A stretch of DNA of 21,705 nt from positions 1-21,705 of the forward strand of contig DATLBB010000161.1 in NCBI GenBank assembly GCA_035527155.1, in the 5' to 3' direction. Numbering within the stretch: the stretch's first letter is position 1; each line of letters begins with the position of its first letter. Source of the DNA: CS2-K091 sp035527155. Lineage in GTDB: Bacteria; Planctomycetota; Phycisphaerae; Sedimentisphaerales; Anaerobacaceae. The notes under the pieces are model-generated. The model was given only the letters and a program-made list of their open reading frames with translations. It ran no database searches and was not told where the DNA came from. Position numbers and translations under genes: made by a program. Positions 6,709 through 14,307 of this stretch are shown here, one piece after another.

Positions 6709-7569
6709 TCATTCCTCCGAATCCAGCCGAGTCATCACTTCATCGCTAATATCTATACAGCCATTGCTGTATAGCAATTTATGCAACCCCATAGACAGTT
6801 CAAGTTCGGTGGGACTTAACGCCGGAAGCTCGGGCTCGCTCCTTTCAAACACAAAAGCCAGGCCCTTCTCTTTTGCAATCTCGCCGGTTATCCGCAAAAT
6901 GTCTCCATAAATATCCTCGGTTATTCTCTGTTCTGTTAACACCATTTGCTGCTTGTTAAACTCTTGCTGAGCCTGTAAGCGGGCCTGCTTTTCCAGTATT
7001 TCCTTTACCTGTGCCATATAATTCTCACTGCCGACTTTTAACGTTCTGAGTCCCGCCTTTTGAGCTTTGATCTCATTGTCAAGCTTAACCAGTTCGGCCT
7101 CAACTCGCTGCCGTTCGGCGGTAGCTTCCTGCCTGTACTTAGCACTTTTCTTACAGCCCCGAAAAATTTTCCGAATACTGACAACACCAATCTTGGGCAG
7201 GCTTGCTTTTGTCATATTAAGCTTTACCTGTTTTTCGATGATCTGCTGTATCAGTGACATGTCAGAATCTTTGAGGTTAACCTTGAGCATATTCGGGTCC
7301 GTTTGTATCCGGTTAACTTCCTTCGTTATGCTTTCGAGTTCAGTAAGCCTTTTGTCCTGCTTGACAAGGTTCTTGTCTTGCTCGGCAATCTTGCTGTTTT
7401 GCCCGGCAATTTTCTCATCCTGCTCGGCGATTTTCTCATTCTGTTTGGCTATAGTTTTCATTTGGTCATCAGCGGTTTTCCCCCGGTTCTTAAAAAGAAA
7501 GCCTGAGGACAGGGCAATTAACAAAATCGCTGCCACAATAAAGGGCCAGGTTATTTTTTTAATATTCAT
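6709..7569 (-). CDS. OmpH/Skp-family periplasmic chaperone with N-terminal anchor and coiled coil
   Basis: Skp/OmpH proteins hold unfolded outer-membrane proteins in the periplasm until BamA inserts them. This 286-residue protein is longer than E. coli Skp (about 160). Residues 8-26 form one hydrophobic segment, WPFIVAAILLIALSSGFLF, with no clear signal peptidase site, so it may stay membrane-anchored. Residues 40-75 are near-exact seven-residue repeats of the type KIAEQDE, a coiled coil also visible as 21-base repeats in the DNA. The OmpH domain follows from about 126 (KIGVVSIRKIF) to about 275, with its long paired helices. The start ATG at 7569 has AGGAT ten bases upstream. It lies 70 bases after bamA, the usual partner. 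Confidence 0.88.
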   Translation of the reverse strand: MNIKKITWPFIVAAILLIALSSGFLFKNRGKTADDQMKTIAKQNEKIAEQDEKIAGQNSKIAEQDKNLVKQDKRLTELESITKEVNRIQTDPNMLKVNLKDSDMSLIQQIIEKQVKLNMTKASLPKIGVVSIRKIFRGCKKSAKYRQEATAERQRVEAELVKLDNEIKAQKAGLRTLKVGSENYMAQVKEILEKQARLQAQQEFNKQQMVLTEQRITEDIYGDILRITGEIAKEKGLAFVFERSEPELPALSPTELELSMGLHKLLYSNGCIDISDEVMTRLDSEE

Positions 7570-7639
7570 AAGATATCCTTTCCAGATTTATCCTCTATCA
7601 TAATACGTTCACGAACAATCATCGGTAATCGATAATCAA

Positions 7640-9898
7640 TTAAAATTGCATACCCACAGAGAAACTGAAAATCCGTGTATCGTCATCTTCATCCTTCATA
7701 ATCGGCACCCCAAACTGAAGCCTCATCGGCACAGAGCCCAACAAAGGTATCCCAATCTCTACCCCGCTGCCTACTGATAGACGGTAGCCCCCTGAATCAA
7801 TTGCACCGCTGTCAATGAAAAACAAGGCTGTAAGGCTTTCGCTTACCAACGGTACACTCACCTCCGCATTGGCCAGAAATAACCAATCACTGCCTACCGG
7901 GTCGTTATTACTGCCGGCCCTCGTGCTTACGCCTCGGTATCTAAAACCTCTAATACCGTAAGTGCCCATGCCGCCGCCATAAAACTTCTCAAAAGCCGGT
8001 GCATCACCTACAGTGGCTGCTCCAAGCAGCTTCACCGCCAGAACTGTTTTTCGCTCAGCCAAATCTTCGTAAAGCGTCCTGTACCATGTATGAGTGCCGG
8101 TCAATATACCAAAAGTGTGGTCGCCGCCGAGCTGTTCATAGCCGGTGTTGAACTCGTAGCCTGTGGTTGGCCTAAACCTATCGTCCGTGGTCCTTTTGCC
8201 GATGCCAAACCCAATACCTCCAATCATATTATCGCCCTCAATGTCTTTTAGTTCGCTTGGAGGAGCGGAGCTAAAGTCACCGACATCAACATTTTCCCAT
8301 CTAAAGCTGAGACTTCGGCCCCAGGCATCTTTTCGCCATTTACTGAAACCTACATATCCTTTGGTCCTTTGTTCGCCGAAGCCGTATCTCTCTTTGTAAT
8401 TTTCCCTCTCCCAGCCTGAGCCTGTCACATTGAGCGACTCTGGTTTGTCATGAAGATAAGGCTCTGTGAAACTGACAGAATACATGCTCTCTCGCAATCC
8501 GGGTCGCAGCGAAATGCGCAGTTTCTGTCCTGCACCTCGGAACGCCTTGCCTGTAATAAATTCTTCAAAGCTTTCGGGCGTGTCGTGGATATCAAAATTC
8601 TCATCCCTGAATTCAAGCTGACCAATCAAACCTCTCCCTAAGGATATACCCGCACCTAACAATCCCCAACGTGTTTTTCCCTCTTTTATGTGCAACTCCG
8701 CATTCTTCTGTCCAGGCTCATCACCGTCCAAAGGCGTAATAGAAACCGCCTCGGCCGCTGTCATATTTTGTATGCTTTTTTCCAACTTGCCTCCGGTTTC
8801 CTTGGGGGCAATATCAGCATTGTACCATCGACCAGGCTGGAAATCCTCTTCATCCAGTATCCGCCGGAAAACCTTGTCCTGCGTTTCTCTGTTGCCGGTT
8901 ATATCTATCCGGCCGATACGAAACTGCGGGCCCTCAAATATTGTGCATTCTACGTTGACAGCGTCGACGTCGGGAATAAACACAGGGCTCAACAGCTCAA
9001 CCTTAGCGTCGATAAAACCCTGTTCACGGTAAAGCTTAAGCAGCCGTTTAACATCCGCCTTGGCCTTTCGACCATTATAGATTTCCCCCGGCTCCAGTTT
9101 CACCTGCGCCAGCAATAGTTTCTCGTCGAATGGCTTCCTGCCTGTGCGCCCCTGCTCGACCTCCGGCTTCGCAGACTTAAGCACAATCTCCTCAACAGTT
9201 TTACCCTCTGCATCGATAAACTTCAGGAGAATTTTCTCAACAATATAGAGTGTTCTCTCCTCAATTGTGAAAGTGATATTGACTTTGCTCCGGTCGTCGG
9301 TGAATTTTGTTTTTACGGTTATGTTGGAATCGAGAAACCCCCTGTCCCAATAGATATTTTTCAGCGCCCACAAATCTTCAGTTACTGTTTCTTCGGTGTA
9401 AGGCTTCGGCCAAAGAAACCAATTTTTTTTCGTTGTCTTTACGACCTTTTTGAGCGCACTATCCCTTAAAGATTCATTGCCGTTGAACGAAACCTTCCCA
9501 ATCTTGACCTTCGGCCCTTCATCAATTTGATAAACCACTTTGCCGGCGGCTAACTTTCCCTCATCAAGTGCCACTTGAATAAAAGCAAAGCCCTTTTTGC
9601 GATAATACTCCTCGACGCGGTCTCTGCCGAACTCAGCGAGGACAGCATCGATGTCATCGCCTTTTTTGAAGCCCAGTATCCCCAGCAAACGCTTATCTTT
9701 ATACGTGCGCTTGTCGTTGACAAAGTCAAAATCGATTGACTTGACCCCCGCTCCTTGCTTTCGCAAGGAAGCAGCGGGGGCGGCAGCCGTGCCTGTCCGG
9801 CTTACCACCGAGAGGTGTCCCTCTTGGGACTGTGAATAGGCTTGCGGCAGGCTTAAAAGCGCTATCAAAATAAGAATACACAAATGCGATTTCTTCAT
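7640..9898 (-). CDS. bamA: Outer membrane assembly factor BamA (Omp85)
   Basis: BamA inserts beta-barrel proteins into the outer membrane. This 752-residue protein has a signal peptide (about 1-22, a hydrophobic core then AYSQ). At least four POTRA domains follow, at about 53-130, 131-215, 216-310 and 311-400. The barrel runs from about 405 to 752. The loop-6 motif appears as IRGF at about 648-651 (family consensus VRGF/Y) and the chain ends in Phe (SVGMQF), the usual barrel insertion signal. E. coli BamA has five POTRA domains, so this may lack one. The start ATG at 9898 has AGGAAA nine bases upstream, overlapping the end of dnaB 13 bases away. A large DNA palindrome falls in the linker between signal peptide and first POTRA. 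Confidence 0.94.
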   Translation of the reverse strand: MKKSHLCILILIALLSLPQAYSQSQEGHLSVVSRTGTAAAPAASLRKQGAGVKSIDFDFVNDKRTYKDKRLLGILGFKKGDDIDAVLAEFGRDRVEEYYRKKGFAFIQVALDEGKLAAGKVVYQIDEGPKVKIGKVSFNGNESLRDSALKKVVKTTKKNWFLWPKPYTEETVTEDLWALKNIYWDRGFLDSNITVKTKFTDDRSKVNITFTIEERTLYIVEKILLKFIDAEGKTVEEIVLKSAKPEVEQGRTGRKPFDEKLLLAQVKLEPGEIYNGRKAKADVKRLLKLYREQGFIDAKVELLSPVFIPDVDAVNVECTIFEGPQFRIGRIDITGNRETQDKVFRRILDEEDFQPGRWYNADIAPKETGGKLEKSIQNMTAAEAVSITPLDGDEPGQKNAELHIKEGKTRWGLLGAGISLGRGLIGQLEFRDENFDIHDTPESFEEFITGKAFRGAGQKLRISLRPGLRESMYSVSFTEPYLHDKPESLNVTGSGWERENYKERYGFGEQRTKGYVGFSKWRKDAWGRSLSFRWENVDVGDFSSAPPSELKDIEGDNMIGGIGFGIGKRTTDDRFRPTTGYEFNTGYEQLGGDHTFGILTGTHTWYRTLYEDLAERKTVLAVKLLGAATVGDAPAFEKFYGGGMGTYGIRGFRYRGVSTRAGSNNDPVGSDWLFLANAEVSVPLVSESLTALFFIDSGAIDSGGYRLSVGSGVEIGIPLLGSVPMRLQFGVPIMKDEDDDTRIFSFSVGMQF
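9745..9780. repeat. Palindromic element inside bamA
   Basis: CCCCCGCT (9745-9752) pairs with AGCGGGGG (9773-9780), and inside it CCTTGC (9753-9758) pairs with GCAAGG (9763-9768) around TTTC. On the coding strand it begins CCCGCTGCTTC, the same 11 bases that open the palindrome at 17592. It encodes residues 40-52 of BamA, a linker that can tolerate insertion. Confidence 0.7.
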
Positions 9899-9911
9899 CC
9901 GTTAATATTTC

Positions 9912-11390
9912 CTAAAAGGGGGCCTCTTCTTCCTGCGTGATGCTTTCAAACCGCGCAGAAGGAACTTCGGCATAAGAAGCAGTTTCAAACCGTGTATATT
10001 TTTCTATGAATACCAGCTCAACATTTCCAGTGGGGCCGTTGCGCTGTTTGGCTATTATCAACTCCGCCTTATTGGTCTTAATCTCCTCGTAATCTTTTTC
10101 ACCTCGATGGTAATAGTCTTCACGGTGCAGCAGTATCACCACGTCAGCGTCCTGCTCGATACTGCCGGACTCACGAAGGTCGCTCATTCTCGGCCTGTGA
10201 CCTTCTCTTCCTTCAGGTCCTCGATTCAATTGACTCAGAACCACAACGGGTATATTTAGCTCCCTGGCTAATGCTTTTGTATATCTTGAAATAGATGTAA
10301 TCTCCTGCTGACGTGATTCGACCCGACCGGAACCCAGGTGCATCAACTGCAGGTAGTCCACTATAATGCATCGTATGTCGTGCTGGCTTTTGAGCCTCCT
10401 TGCCTTGGCGCGGAGTTCCAACGGCGTCAGTGTCGAGGTGTCATCGATGTAAATCGGCGCTTCATACAACTGGCCGCAGGTCTCCTTGAGCTTCTCGAGA
10501 TGTTCGGTATCGAACATCCCCCTTCTTACCAACTGCAGGTCAATTTGACTCATGCTGCACAAAAATCTCTCAGCCAACTGCTGTTTGCCCATCTCCAATG
10601 AAAATATCGCGGTCGGAATCTTCTCAACCACGCCCATGTGCTCGGCGATATTCAGTGCCAGGCTGGTCTTGCCCATACTTGGTCTTCCTGCAACTATTAT
10701 CATCTCGCCGTTCTGCAAACCGCAGGTAAGCTGGTCGAGCTTGAGATAGCCGGTGGCAAGACCTGTAATCAGGTTTCCATCGCGCTTCTCTATCAGCTCA
10801 TAGGCGCTGATAACCAGGTCTTTCAACGCCACTGCGGAGCCGCTTATCTTCTTGTCCGTAACGGCAAAAATCCTACGTTCCGCTTCATCGAGTTTTTCAT
10901 TTGGCTCACCGCTTTCGCTGTAAGCATCGTCCAGGATTTCGCTGGCAGCGGCAATCATCTCACGAAGCAGCATCTTGTTTTTGACAATCCCGGCATAGTA
11001 CATCACGTTGGCAGCCGAAGGGACAGAGTCCATAATCCTGGCAAGATATTCCACACCGCCGGCGGCTTCGAGCTGCTTACGTTTTTCAAGCTCATCGCGA
11101 AGCAGGACCGCATCGGTGGCCTCTCCTTTATTCTTCTCGTAGAGCGCGATGATAGCGTCGAATATGTAGCGATGCTCGACGCGGTAAAAAGCGTCTGTTT
11201 TCAACTGCTCTACGACTTCACTGATGCACTGCGGGTCGATTATCATCGAGCCTAATACGCCCGCCTCAGCCGCTAACGATTCGGGCATACTGCGATTGGC
11301 CAAATTCGGCCCCGGACGAACCGCCCCGGCAGCTACCGGTGCAGAACTGCTTCTTTCCTTAGCTGTCTTCGTTGACTGGTTCACTATCAC
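9912..11390 (-). CDS. dnaB: Replicative DNA helicase DnaB
   Basis: DnaB is the hexameric helicase that unwinds DNA at the replication fork. The 492-residue frame has the N-terminal primase-interaction domain (about 36-140, LAAEAGVLGSMI). A linker follows, then the RecA-like motor with Walker A GRPSMGKT (235-242), Walker B IIVDYLQL and the arginine-finger region near VILLHREDYY. No intein interrupts the motor. The start is uncertain: GTG at 11390 overlaps rplI by 32 bases, a second GTG lies at 11384 with AAAGG just upstream, and the first ATG is at 11288. Family members usually have a short tail before the conserved PESLAAE-like block, so the GTG starts are plausible. It sits between rplI and bamA, joining replication genes to the envelope genes. 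Confidence 0.95.
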   Translation of the reverse strand: MIVNQSTKTAKERSSSAPVAAGAVRPGPNLANRSMPESLAAEAGVLGSMIIDPQCISEVVEQLKTDAFYRVEHRYIFDAIIALYEKNKGEATDAVLLRDELEKRKQLEAAGGVEYLARIMDSVPSAANVMYYAGIVKNKMLLREMIAAASEILDDAYSESGEPNEKLDEAERRIFAVTDKKISGSAVALKDLVISAYELIEKRDGNLITGLATGYLKLDQLTCGLQNGEMIIVAGRPSMGKTSLALNIAEHMGVVEKIPTAIFSLEMGKQQLAERFLCSMSQIDLQLVRRGMFDTEHLEKLKETCGQLYEAPIYIDDTSTLTPLELRAKARRLKSQHDIRCIIVDYLQLMHLGSGRVESRQQEITSISRYTKALARELNIPVVVLSQLNRGPEGREGHRPRMSDLRESGSIEQDADVVILLHREDYYHRGEKDYEEIKTNKAELIIAKQRNGPTGNVELVFIEKYTRFETASYAEVPSARFESITQEEEAPF

Positions 11391-11949
11391 CTTTCTGCTC
11401 AGGTTTTTCCTGTTCAGCTTCTTTCTGCTCGGCCGTAGTATCCTCGGCTTCGGCAGCCTTTTCGGCTGCCTCCTTTTCAGCGGCTTTTATGGCCTCGACG
11501 TCTCCGCCTTCGGGTACGACCACAACGCTGACCGTAGCGGTCAGGTCGTCGGCAAATTTAAGTGTTACCTGTGACGTTCCCACCTGCTTTATATGTTCGC
11601 CAAGCGCCACAAACTCGTCGGCAATTTCAAATCCGAGCTGGCGCAGGTTTTGAGCTATCTGGCCGGCTCCGACCGAGCCGAACAAGACACCTTGCTCGTT
11701 GGCTTTAGCGGCGACGACCGCTTCTGCTCCTTCCACCGTTTTGGCCACCACTTCCAGCCGCTGCCTGTCGACTTTCCTTTCCTCCGCGCGACTGACCTTT
11801 TCTTTAGCTATGGCCCGCAGATTATCCTCAGTTGCGGGCTTTGCCAACCCCTGCGGCAGCAGGTAATTTCTCGCATACCCCGTGTTGACTTCCACAACAT
11901 CACCAAGCCAGCCCAGTGGCTTAACATCTTCGCAAAGCAAAACCTTCAT
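11359..11949 (-). CDS. rplI: Ribosomal protein bL9 with acidic C-terminal tail
   Basis: bL9 is a large-subunit protein near the L1 stalk. The N-terminal RNA-binding domain begins MKVLLCEDVKPLGWLGDVV with the signature GYARNYLLPQGLA (24-36). A long helix (about 41-75) links to the C-terminal domain, which ends near residue 150. Residues 152-196 are an added low-complexity tail rich in Glu, Ala, Lys and Gln, making the protein 196 residues against about 150 in most bacteria. The start ATG at 11949 lies 71 bases after rpsR, behind a spacer of short repeats. The dnaB frame begins inside its last codons, suggesting translational coupling. Confidence 0.96.
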   Translation of the reverse strand: MKVLLCEDVKPLGWLGDVVEVNTGYARNYLLPQGLAKPATEDNLRAIAKEKVSRAEERKVDRQRLEVVAKTVEGAEAVVAAKANEQGVLFGSVGAGQIAQNLRQLGFEIADEFVALGEHIKQVGTSQVTLKFADDLTATVSVVVVPEGGDVEAIKAAEKEAAEKAAEAEDTTAEQKEAEQEKPEQKGDSEPVNEDS

Positions 11950-12020
11950 ATTTCGTGCCTTTCTGGATAAATGGTTAAATGGTTAAAAGTTACCACTCAC
12001 CAGTTACCAATTACCAAAAA
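11950..12020. repeat. Spacer of short degenerate repeats, related to that before lpxC
   Basis: The 71-base rpsR-rplI spacer holds GGTTAAATGGTTAA (11973-11986) followed by TTACCACTCACCAGTTACCA-type units. It shares this 14-mer and layout with the spacer at 5447-5517. Confidence 0.75.
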
Positions 12021-12350
12021 TTACGTAGTAAACGGCAAAAGTGCCATATACCTGGCGCGTTTGATTGCTTTTTTGGCTTTTCTCTGACAGCCGGCGCAGT
12101 TGCCGCTGCGCTTTCGCGAGTATATCTTGCCGCGATTAGTTAAAAGCTTTTGCAGGGTGTCTACGTCCTTGTAGTCGATGTATTTTACACCGTTTCTGCA
12201 GAAACGACATTGCGTCTGTTCACGAGTACCTGGGGGCCCCACACGCCTTCTTCGCGTTTGCCGAAAGCCTGCAGTGCCTGATTTTGGGCCCCCGCGTTGA
12301 GGGATCTCTCTATTACTTGTACTTGGTTTTCTTTTTTGTGTTCTGGCCAT
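12021..12350 (-). CDS. rpsR: Ribosomal protein bS18, zinc-binding form with basic N-terminal extension
   Basis: bS18 pairs with bS6 on the small-subunit platform. The conserved part starts near residue 47 and includes YIDYKDVDTLQKLLTNRGKI, then the basic C-terminal helix. Cys48, Cys51, Cys85 and Cys88 form two CxxC pairs, the zinc-binding version of this protein. Residues 1-45 are a long Arg/Gly/Pro-rich extension, making it 109 residues where about 75 is usual. The DNA of the extension holds GGGGGCCC (12232-12239) and its complement (12286-12293). The start ATG at 12350 has AAGGAC close upstream. It follows ssb by 95 bases in the classic rpsF-ssb-rpsR-rplI order. Confidence 0.95.
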   Translation of the reverse strand: MARTQKRKPSTSNREIPQRGGPKSGTAGFRQTRRRRVGPPGTREQTQCRFCRNGVKYIDYKDVDTLQKLLTNRGKIYSRKRSGNCAGCQRKAKKAIKRARYMALLPFTT

Positions 12351-12364
12351 CTTTTGTCCTTATT

Positions 12365-12384
12365 CCCCATACGTAAGTATGGGG
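12365..12384 (-). promoter_or_regulatory. Hairpin in the rpsR leader
   Basis: CCCCATAC (12365-12372) and GTATGGGG (12377-12384) form a perfect 8-base stem with a four-base loop, ending 14 bases before the rpsR start codon and next to its ribosome binding site. No T-run follows, so a terminator is unlikely. A role in translation control or mRNA processing is inference. Confidence 0.5.
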
Positions 12385-12445
12385 TCTCTTGTGTTGGGTC
12401 ATCCTTTTTCTGAGTCGTCATCCATACATTTACATGTGTGTAATC

Positions 12446-12880
12446 TCAAAACGGGATATCATCTGCGTCGACACTGTTGGGATACTGTTTTTCTGCTTGA
12501 GAAGCGGCACCGCCTGCATTTTGCTCGGTTTGTCCGGCACCTTGCCTCTGCCCGCCGCCAAGAAACTGAAAGTTTTCAACTGTAACCCTGTGCTTGCTGC
12601 GTTTTGTACCGTCCTGAGATGTCCAACTGTCGAAAGTCAGCCTGCCTTCAACGAACAACGGCCTGCCCTTGCTCAGGTACTTGTTTATATTCTCAGCAGT
12701 TCGACCGAACGCCCGGCAATCCACAAAACACGTCTCCTCTTTTTTTTCGCCATCCCTGCTTGTCCATTTGCGGTTCACCGCCAGCCCGAAATCGACTACT
12801 GCCGTCTGGTTGGGCGTATACGATAACTGCGGGTCACGAGTCAGATTGCCCATCAGTAAAACTTTATTAAAATTACTCAT
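12446..12880 (-). CDS. ssb: Single-stranded DNA-binding protein
   Basis: SSB coats single-stranded DNA at forks and recruits partners through its tail. The protein begins MSNFNKVLLMGNLTRDPQL at the ATG at 12880 (144 residues); a strong AAAGGGGA lies about eight bases upstream, so the longer open frame above it is not used. The OB fold covers about 1-105, with conserved stretches FGLAVNRKW and the FVDCRAFGRTAENINKYLSKG-like segment (about 52-72). A Gln/Gly/Ala-rich linker leads to the canonical acidic tip DADDIPF, which binds partner proteins. It lies between rpsF and rpsR, as in many bacteria. Confidence 0.97.
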   Translation of the reverse strand: MSNFNKVLLMGNLTRDPQLSYTPNQTAVVDFGLAVNRKWTSRDGEKKEETCFVDCRAFGRTAENINKYLSKGRPLFVEGRLTFDSWTSQDGTKRSKHRVTVENFQFLGGGQRQGAGQTEQNAGGAASQAEKQYPNSVDADDIPF

Positions 12881-12941
12881 TTCAAAATCCCCTTTCCGTA
12901 CAACTATAAGCTGCTGCGGCTCATTCCGCCTCGGGTCGGAC

Positions 12942-13598
12942 TCAGAAATCTTTTTCTGTTTCCGACTGCCCCAGTTGCTCCGGTTCAATCACATCCGCAG
13001 CCGTGGGTTCGTCTGGCTGCTCCGGTTCAATCACATCCGCTGCGGCAGGGGCGCCTGACTGTTCCGGCTCGCCGGCTTGCTCTGTTTCTTCTTGAGTACT
13101 TGCCTTCTCCGCCGATTCTTCAGCAGCATTCTGGGTTTCCAAATCCTCTTTATCGCGTTTGGGCTCTTTCTGTTTTTCCTTTTCCGCCTCAGTAACGCCA
13201 ATATCTTCCTGGGTTCCCATTTTGCGAAGGGCCTCTTCAACGTTTTCAGCCGCCCTTGTCTCGGCACTCAGAATCAAAACACGCATAATTTGCTCTGAGA
13301 GCTGTACATCTTTTTCAATGTTCTGGATTCTCTCGCCATCGGCCTTGAAATAACAAAGGATGTATGTCCCCCTGGTTTTGCCGTTAATTTTGTAGGCAAG
13401 TTTTCTAACGTCCCATTTTTTTATAGAGACAATCTCAGCCTCGGCCCTTTCCAATATGGTTTTGATGGTTCCGGTAATCTCGTCCTGATTCTGCGAGCCC
13501 TCAGCTGAATCAACAAGAAACATAGCTTCGTATAATCTGGGTTCCCATTTCTCCGCCTTTTCGCGAAACAGGGTCCCTCTTTTAGCGGCAGTTTCCAA
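12942..13598 (-). CDS. rpsF: Ribosomal protein bS6 with long acidic C-terminal tail
   Basis: bS6 binds bS18 on the small-subunit platform. The fold begins RLYEAMFLVDS (21-31), continues with IKKWDVRKLAYKINGKTRGTY (59-79) and ends near residue 125. Residues 130-218 are an added Glu/Gln/Ala/Pro-rich tail, so the protein is almost twice the usual length. The tail holds a 14-residue duplication, AADVIEPEQ at 186-194 and 200-208, seen in DNA as a 42-base period. The start is TTG at 13598, eight bases after a perfect AGGAGG; the next ATG (13523) would remove the first strand. It heads the rpsF-ssb-rpsR-rplI group, 53 bases after pth. Confidence 0.95.
   Translation of the reverse strand: METAAKRGTLFREKAEKWEPRLYEAMFLVDSAEGSQNQDEITGTIKTILERAEAEIVSIKKWDVRKLAYKINGKTRGTYILCYFKADGERIQNIEKDVQLSEQIMRVLILSAETRAAENVEEALRKMGTQEDIGVTEAEKEKQKEPKRDKEDLETQNAAEESAEKASTQEETEQAGEPEQSGAPAAADVIEPEQPDEPTAADVIEPEQLGQSETEKDF
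12976..13040. repeat. Tandem 42-base repeat in rpsF
   Basis: A 23-base unit containing CTCCGGTTCAATCACATCCG occurs at 12976-12998 and 13018-13040, exactly 42 bases apart, and encodes the duplicated AADVIEPEQ in the bS6 tail. The period is a multiple of three, so the frame is kept. Confidence 0.85.
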
Positions 13599-13606
13599 GC
13601 CAAATA

Positions 13607-13612
13607 CCTCCT
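13607..13612 (-). promoter_or_regulatory. Shine-Dalgarno that fixes the TTG start of rpsF
   Basis: AGGAGG on the - strand lies eight bases before the TTG at 13596-13598. No ATG or GTG nearby is as well placed, so TTG is the likely start. Confidence 0.8.
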
Positions 13613-13651
13613 GTTAAAATTAGATTAGCGTTTAGTTTTCCTTTTTATCCG

Positions 13652-14206
13652 TTATCCACTGTTGAACTTATTCATGGCCGATTCAATACCGTGTTCAACC
13701 CAGCAAAATACTGCCTCTCGCGACCTCTCGATTGCCTCATCCAGCAGAGTCCTCTCTGGCTTTGTTGGCTTATCGAGAACAAAATCTGCCGCAGTTTTTC
13801 TACCACTCTGGCCGATACCGATTCGCAAACGCGCGAAACCATCAGTGCCGAGCTTTTCGATAACATCAGCCAAACCGTTATGGCCGCCGCCCGAGCCCGT
13901 TGCTCTAATCCGGAGCCTGCCCGGCGATAACGCCAGGTCGTCGGTTACAACAAGCAAGTTGCTCAAACCAAGTTTGTAAAAACCCACCGCTGTTGCAACA
14001 GCCTGACCGCTGCGGTTCATATATTGCCACGGCTTTAACAATATTAACTTTTTATCTGTAAATTCGCCAAGCCCAAAACGAGCGCCAAATTTTCTTTTTC
14101 TTACATCTACCTTTAACGCCTCTGCCAGCGAATCAACTACTCGAAACCCAATGTTGTGCCGCGTATCGACATATTCGTCGCCCGGATTTCCCAGGCCGAC
14201 GACCAT
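13652..14206 (-). CDS. pth: Peptidyl-tRNA hydrolase
   Basis: Pth frees tRNA from peptidyl-tRNAs dropped by stalled ribosomes. The conserved start is MVVGLGNPGDEYVDTRHNIG, holding the family's Asn (substrate contact) and catalytic His in TRHN. Asp is in VVTDDLALSPGRLRIR and the second Asn in GSGGGHNGL. From the ATG at 14206 it has 184 residues, a normal size. That ATG is seven bases after GGAGG (14214-14218); the frame is open to 14311 but the extra residues are unlike the family. It sits between rplY and rpsF, a common translation-gene neighbourhood. Confidence 0.95.
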   Translation of the reverse strand: MVVGLGNPGDEYVDTRHNIGFRVVDSLAEALKVDVRKRKFGARFGLGEFTDKKLILLKPWQYMNRSGQAVATAVGFYKLGLSNLLVVTDDLALSPGRLRIRATGSGGGHNGLADVIEKLGTDGFARLRIGIGQSGRKTAADFVLDKPTKPERTLLDEAIERSREAVFCWVEHGIESAMNKFNSG

Positions 14207-14213
14207 TTTCATG

Positions 14214-14218
14214 CCTCC
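14214..14218 (-). promoter_or_regulatory. Shine-Dalgarno that fixes the pth start
   Basis: GGAGG on the - strand is seven bases before the ATG at 14204-14206 but only one base before the ATG at 14212. The shorter protein is therefore the likelier product. Confidence 0.75.
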
Positions 14219-14307
14219 GGCCATAGCATCAAATTCTCTGTTCGATACCCGCCATAGGCGCCTTAGAAGTCCATTCATAGCTGATATCCACGTTCGAGCC
14301 TCGAAAT

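Noticed and set aside
12185..12421. A 78-codon - strand frame overlapping rpsR and its leader.
   Set aside because: It is out of frame with bS18, has no recognisable motif, and overlaps a well-supported gene and hairpin.
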